DNA of 64,000 bases. Origin: Caenorhabditis remanei (Eukaryota; Nematoda; Chromadorea; Rhabditida; Rhabditidae). Shown here in pieces: positions 60,222 to 64,000 of this stretch. Under the pieces are notes generated by a model that had not been told where the DNA came from, did no database searches, and saw only the letters and a list, made by a program, of their open reading frames with translations. Location: the NCBI RefSeq assembly GCF_010183535.1, contig NC_071331.1, positions 11,408,001 through 11,472,000 on the forward strand, in the 5' to 3' direction. The position numbers and the translations under genes are program-made. How positions within the stretch are numbered: position 1 is the stretch's first letter; every line of letters starts with the position of its first letter.

Positions 60222-63213
60222 CCTTTAAAGTGGTCAAATATCGTTTCGAATAGCTTCTTCAACTAAAAATTGTTCTGTTTCCAAAACTTATTATTTGAAA
60301 ATAATAAATAAGCCCAGTTACTCTGTTTTTGCTTGCCTAGTTATTAAGTACCTAAATTTGATTAAAATTTGTAATAATTTAAACTACTGTTATTGAGAAA
60401 GCATTTGATTTTTGAATTAACATGATTTCTCTGATATTTTTTGCCTAAATGTTAGGGACAGTGAACATTAAGCATTGACACGGTCAGTACGTATAATTTA
60501 TAGGCAAATTAAGCCCTATCTCCAAAAGTACTGTAGTTTTCTATGACCGTAGAAAACAACATGATGATTCTTTGAGTTATCTCAGTTAACAGCCAGGAAT
60601 CTATCCTGAAAATCTAAAACTCAAAAAAAATTAGCACACTCCCAAATCTTGACAACCTACATACCACTTATTACTGTACCAGAACATTTAAAAGATTGTA
60701 ACCGTTTTTTACAATTAATTTCACGCTCAAGAGTAACCGGTATAAATGAATTCTAGCTAACTTGAGAGACATAACGGCAAAAAACTTAGAACTCAGTATC
60801 ATATTTGACTTATAAAATCAAAATATTTCTGCACACCACTTTTCGCTCTTCTCATTCTCCCTCACCCTCCTCTGTCTAAACAAGGTCGTTTAAATGTACC
60901 CAATTAGCCAATTAGCATCCAAAATATCTCAATTAGATTGCAACGCCACTGATGACGTAGTGATTGAATGCGTGCACTTGATCTTTTCACTACTTATATA
61001 GATATTTATTGCCTTCTGATCACCTACAGTACACCTTCATATTTTTAGATTTTTTTTCTCATTTTCACCGATCACAGACTACTTGACACAATGAACAAAC
61101 AACCCACCTGGTTGCTGTTTTGTTGAAAATAGAAATACTACAAATAATCCGATCCGATTCGTTTTCAGTACTTTTCGGGATAATCTGAGACTGAGTCGAA
61201 AGACGTCAATGTGTCCGTGGGGGTATTAAAATGCAAAAAGAATTTTGGAATTTGGGGAAAGTGCTCTCAAAAGATCAGTGCGATGTTGGAGAACGGTCTT
61301 TGATTCGTTGAAATATTGGATGATGGATTGGAGAACTAGGAGAGAACATTAGTTAAAACCTTATCTATTGCGTGAAACTGAAAGTTTAGAAACTGCTCGC
61401 GAGTAAGAATATTCCGACATCATTTAAATTTATTAGACTAAAACTATTCTTTTGTTTTCTGGTTATTGCCCATATTGCTATACATCAGTCAATTAAAAAC
61501 ACAGATCTGGAGTGCAAATTTAAAAGTTATCTAGAACCGTGTAAAAGCTTTTAAAATTTCGAAATAGTTGCAGGTCTAATTATGAGTGACATAAAACTTT
61601 ACTGTGGTGGCAAAATTTCAAGGATCGAAAAATTGATCATTTCCGTTCATAATAAAATCAGACTTAATTCATAAACACATTGCATCAACTAGAACTACTG
61701 AAACTTGAAAAAGGAAACAAATGGCGTTTCAGAAACTGCAAATATTTTTCTTGTTACCGCGTTACTGTGGCTACAGTAGTAGAGTGGTATGAAATATTAC
61801 AAAGAGGACAGAACAATCCAACCTGTTCCATGCAATTGAAACCATGGCAAGAATAATTCTACATGTTTCTTGAGTTGAAAAGAAACTACCATCAATTTGG
61901 AGAAAGTAATCTGAGAAATGGGAATCAAAAAATTTGACATGAAGTCCTGTGTAATGGAAGAAGAAGTTAACTATAGTAGATGAAACTGAAAAATTTTAGC
62001 TCTCGCCCGGTCTCAACAACTTTTTATGTATTTGTTGGACGTTAGTGTTTCTCCGATCAGAAAATCGACGGTTTCTGCCTTTTGTGCAAGAAATTGCACC
62101 ATCAGTATGAAGGGCAAAAAAACCCTCAACTAGGATTCACTTACTCTGTTATTTCTGAAAAAAATACCTTATCTACATAATTCCTCAGTACCGTTCCCAT
62201 AATGGACACTAAAAAATTGTGCCGTTTCAAAATGTTGTCATCACTAGTCAAGACAACTTTTCGCAATTATAGTTGCCCATGTGTGAAAACCATCAAAATA
62301 TCAACCGACTACAGTAGGAACTCTCTAAACCCCCAACTACCACAAGACCAAAAACCATGTCATTTTCTTATTCTTGTTCAGAATGACAGATGTTGCGAAG
62401 AAGTGAAAAAGAAGAAGAAGAAGTGGAATGCACAACTCCTATGAATACAGGAAACACTATGGGTGAGTATGTCAGAATCCGTTAATCTCGTCATTTCAAA
62501 TATAAGGCGGAAATCAAAAATAAAAGTCAAGATTTCGGGAACACATCCAGATTAGTCGCCTCAATTTTTCGTCGTCCTAGTTTCTTCGTTTCGCAGAAAA
62601 ATTGACCTGTCTGCTCAGGGGCGGGAAGTTTTGGAAAAGATGATGAATGGAATGCATATTTTTGGTTAATCCAGTTTCCGAGTCATCTTTAAATTTAGGC
62701 CAGGTTATTTATGGAAGATCAAAAAACAAGGAAGACATTTAAAATTTCAATCGCATGTTCAGGAGTAGTAGGAAAAAACTAAGAGATGAAGGGAGCAATA
62801 GAGTAGGTTTTGAAACAAAAGCACTTCGCCAATTAGGGAATATGAGTTATTAGGAAGTTATTGAAGTATTGAAACATTGAAGTCCATAATTGGGTATTTG
62901 AAATGAAATAAACTTGTAAATTAGCTTTACCGGGCTGAGCTCGGTTTTTTGAGTTTGGATCACAAAGCCAGAATACATTCAAACCATCGCAACTAGACTA
63001 TGCGAAACGAGTGATCCCGGAATTTCTGATATTCAGGACTAAAACCTCTACCTGGTCAACGATTTTAGAGAAACGGAGCAGCGTTTATTCCAAGAGTCGT
63101 TATCTCCGTACAGTACACAAAAAATTTAGAACTTTCAAGGCGTCTAAGAATGCGGGAAACAATATGATGATGATTATCAAGAAAAATTTCGAAAAACATC
63201 GGAATTTTTTCAG
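60222..63213. other. Gene-poor region
   Basis: AT-rich with no supported gene. An 80-codon plus ORF at 62202-62444 ends in a GAA-triplet run and lacks splice context. Sequence at 63.0-63.2 kb (plus strand, SSVYSKSRYLRTVHKKFR) may be an earlier exon of the gene that follows, but no donor was found. Confidence 0.4.
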
Positions 63214-63581
63214 TACTGAACTTCCGGCATCTCCCGTTGCAACTCCGCTTAAAAGTTACAGAAGTGAATAGCACAATCAAAGGCGATAGTGGAGTAAGTA
63301 AAATAGACTCTATATTATCTTGTCTTCACTTTGCAACCGGAGAAAAATATGGAAAGTACTTGATTCATTTTCAGCACGAGACTCACGTCTCAGAAACAGA
63401 TCATTCACGAAAAATACAGGATGTTCTTGATCTACTGGAATTATCCCGACTGCAGAAAACTATAATCCACTTATTAAAAATGATGAAAAAGAGAAAACAA
63501 GGAAATAGAAGAAGAGAAGAAAGCAAAGATCTTTTGAACTCTGTCAAAAAAGGTGTTCCAAAATATGAAATATATAAATAA
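63214..63581 (+). CDS. 3' exons of an unrecognised basic protein
   Basis: Two exons (63214-63293 after TTTTTTCAG, and 63375-63581 after TTTTCAG) join in phase 0 across an 81-bp intron with a GTAAGT donor, ending at TAA. They encode about 95 residues: PLQLRLKVTEVNSTIKGD, then HETHVSETDHSRKIQDVLDLL and a highly basic helical tail (KKRKQGNRRREESKD). The first exon enters in phase 1, so upstream coding sequence exists but was not located. Family unknown. Confidence 0.45.
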
Positions 63582-64000
63582 CTTGTTTTCTTCCAACGAG
63601 ACAAATTTGTATGCAGGGATAACTCAATCATCAAAGATTTGATATCATAGTTATCAGCTCAGGAATCAGTATGTTCTAGGGCTCAGAGATACTTTTCTCA
63701 AAATGTGGAAAACTTTTGGAATCCAGATCAAAGTGATCTCTGAAATCGTTTGCAAGAAAACATCGAAACGTTATTTCAACTAATCTGAAAACATTTTTTG
63801 AGAACAAAGATGCAATACGGAAATCGAGAGAAATAAGGATTCTCCCTAACACATTTTAATCTTGACGTGAGTGTCTGAAATGAGTGGGAGGTGTGTCGAA
63901 AAGGGAGAGAAAACATGAACACGAAAAGAATTTTAGAAAATAAACTACTTGAAAAAATAGAAACAAGTGTCGAAAAATAGACTGGGAGTTTGTTTTTTTT
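63582..64000. other. Terminal intergenic stretch
   Basis: No feature seen up to the window edge. Confidence 0.4.

Noticed and set aside
1..64000. CRISPR arrays, prokaryotic operons, viral genes, rRNA genes
   Set aside because: None seen; gene structure and repeats are nematode nuclear throughout.

Overview
The window is nematode nuclear DNA, almost certainly from the genus Caenorhabditis. The evidence is the AT-rich sequence, introns that are often only 45-60 bp, TTTTCAG/GTAAGT splice sites, likely SL trans-splice acceptors just before start codons, an F-box protein with an FBA_2-like tail, many small inverted-repeat transposons, and above all a complete WNK-type kinase gene (wnk-1) on the minus strand. 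The species cannot be named from the sequence. Exon models below were built by hand by matching splice sites and reading phase.

Layout. 1-0.44 kb: a short transposon with 53-bp terminal inverted repeats. 1.47-2.59 kb (-): three-exon F-box gene. 3.4-5.04 kb (-): two-unit repeat protein with a poly-proline linker. 5.39-7.64 kb (-): SLC22-type transporter, with a tRNA-Leu(AAG) on the opposite strand inside its first intron. 7.6-10.6 kb: no gene seen. 10.67-12.2 kb (-): a membrane-tail gene with frame conflicts, followed by a decayed tandem copy. 12.58-13.64 kb (-): a Cys-rich gene lacking a visible first exon. 13.6-19.2 kb: no gene, mostly a degenerate tandem array of about 0.53-kb units, interrupted by hAT-like and TA-flanked elements. 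19.2-29.84 kb (-): wnk-1, 14 coding exons encoding 1803 residues, with two candidate alternative exons. 29.9-38.6 kb: probable upstream region of wnk-1, with one small candidate ORF. 38.63-39.54 kb (+): secreted protein. 40.0-40.4 kb (-): gene fragment. 41.44-42.66 kb (+): charged, worm-type protein of 373 aa. 43.0-46.4 kb (-): a cluster of convincing exons from one or two genes that do not all join in frame. 46.4-63.2 kb: gene-poor, with two large fold-back elements. 63.2-63.6 kb (+): the 3' end of a candidate gene.

Functionally the centrepiece is wnk-1. WNK kinases act upstream of GCK-3 (the SPAK/OSR1 homologue) in volume and chloride control. The protein here carries the WNK lysine arrangement, activation-loop serines, two PF2-like regions and two RFxV docking motifs. 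No defence system, CRISPR array or operon of co-working genes is present. The most unusual material is in repeat structure (nested or fold-back transposons with readable target-site duplications, and the interrupted tandem array), in wnk-1 alternative exons, and in the unresolved 43-46 kb locus.
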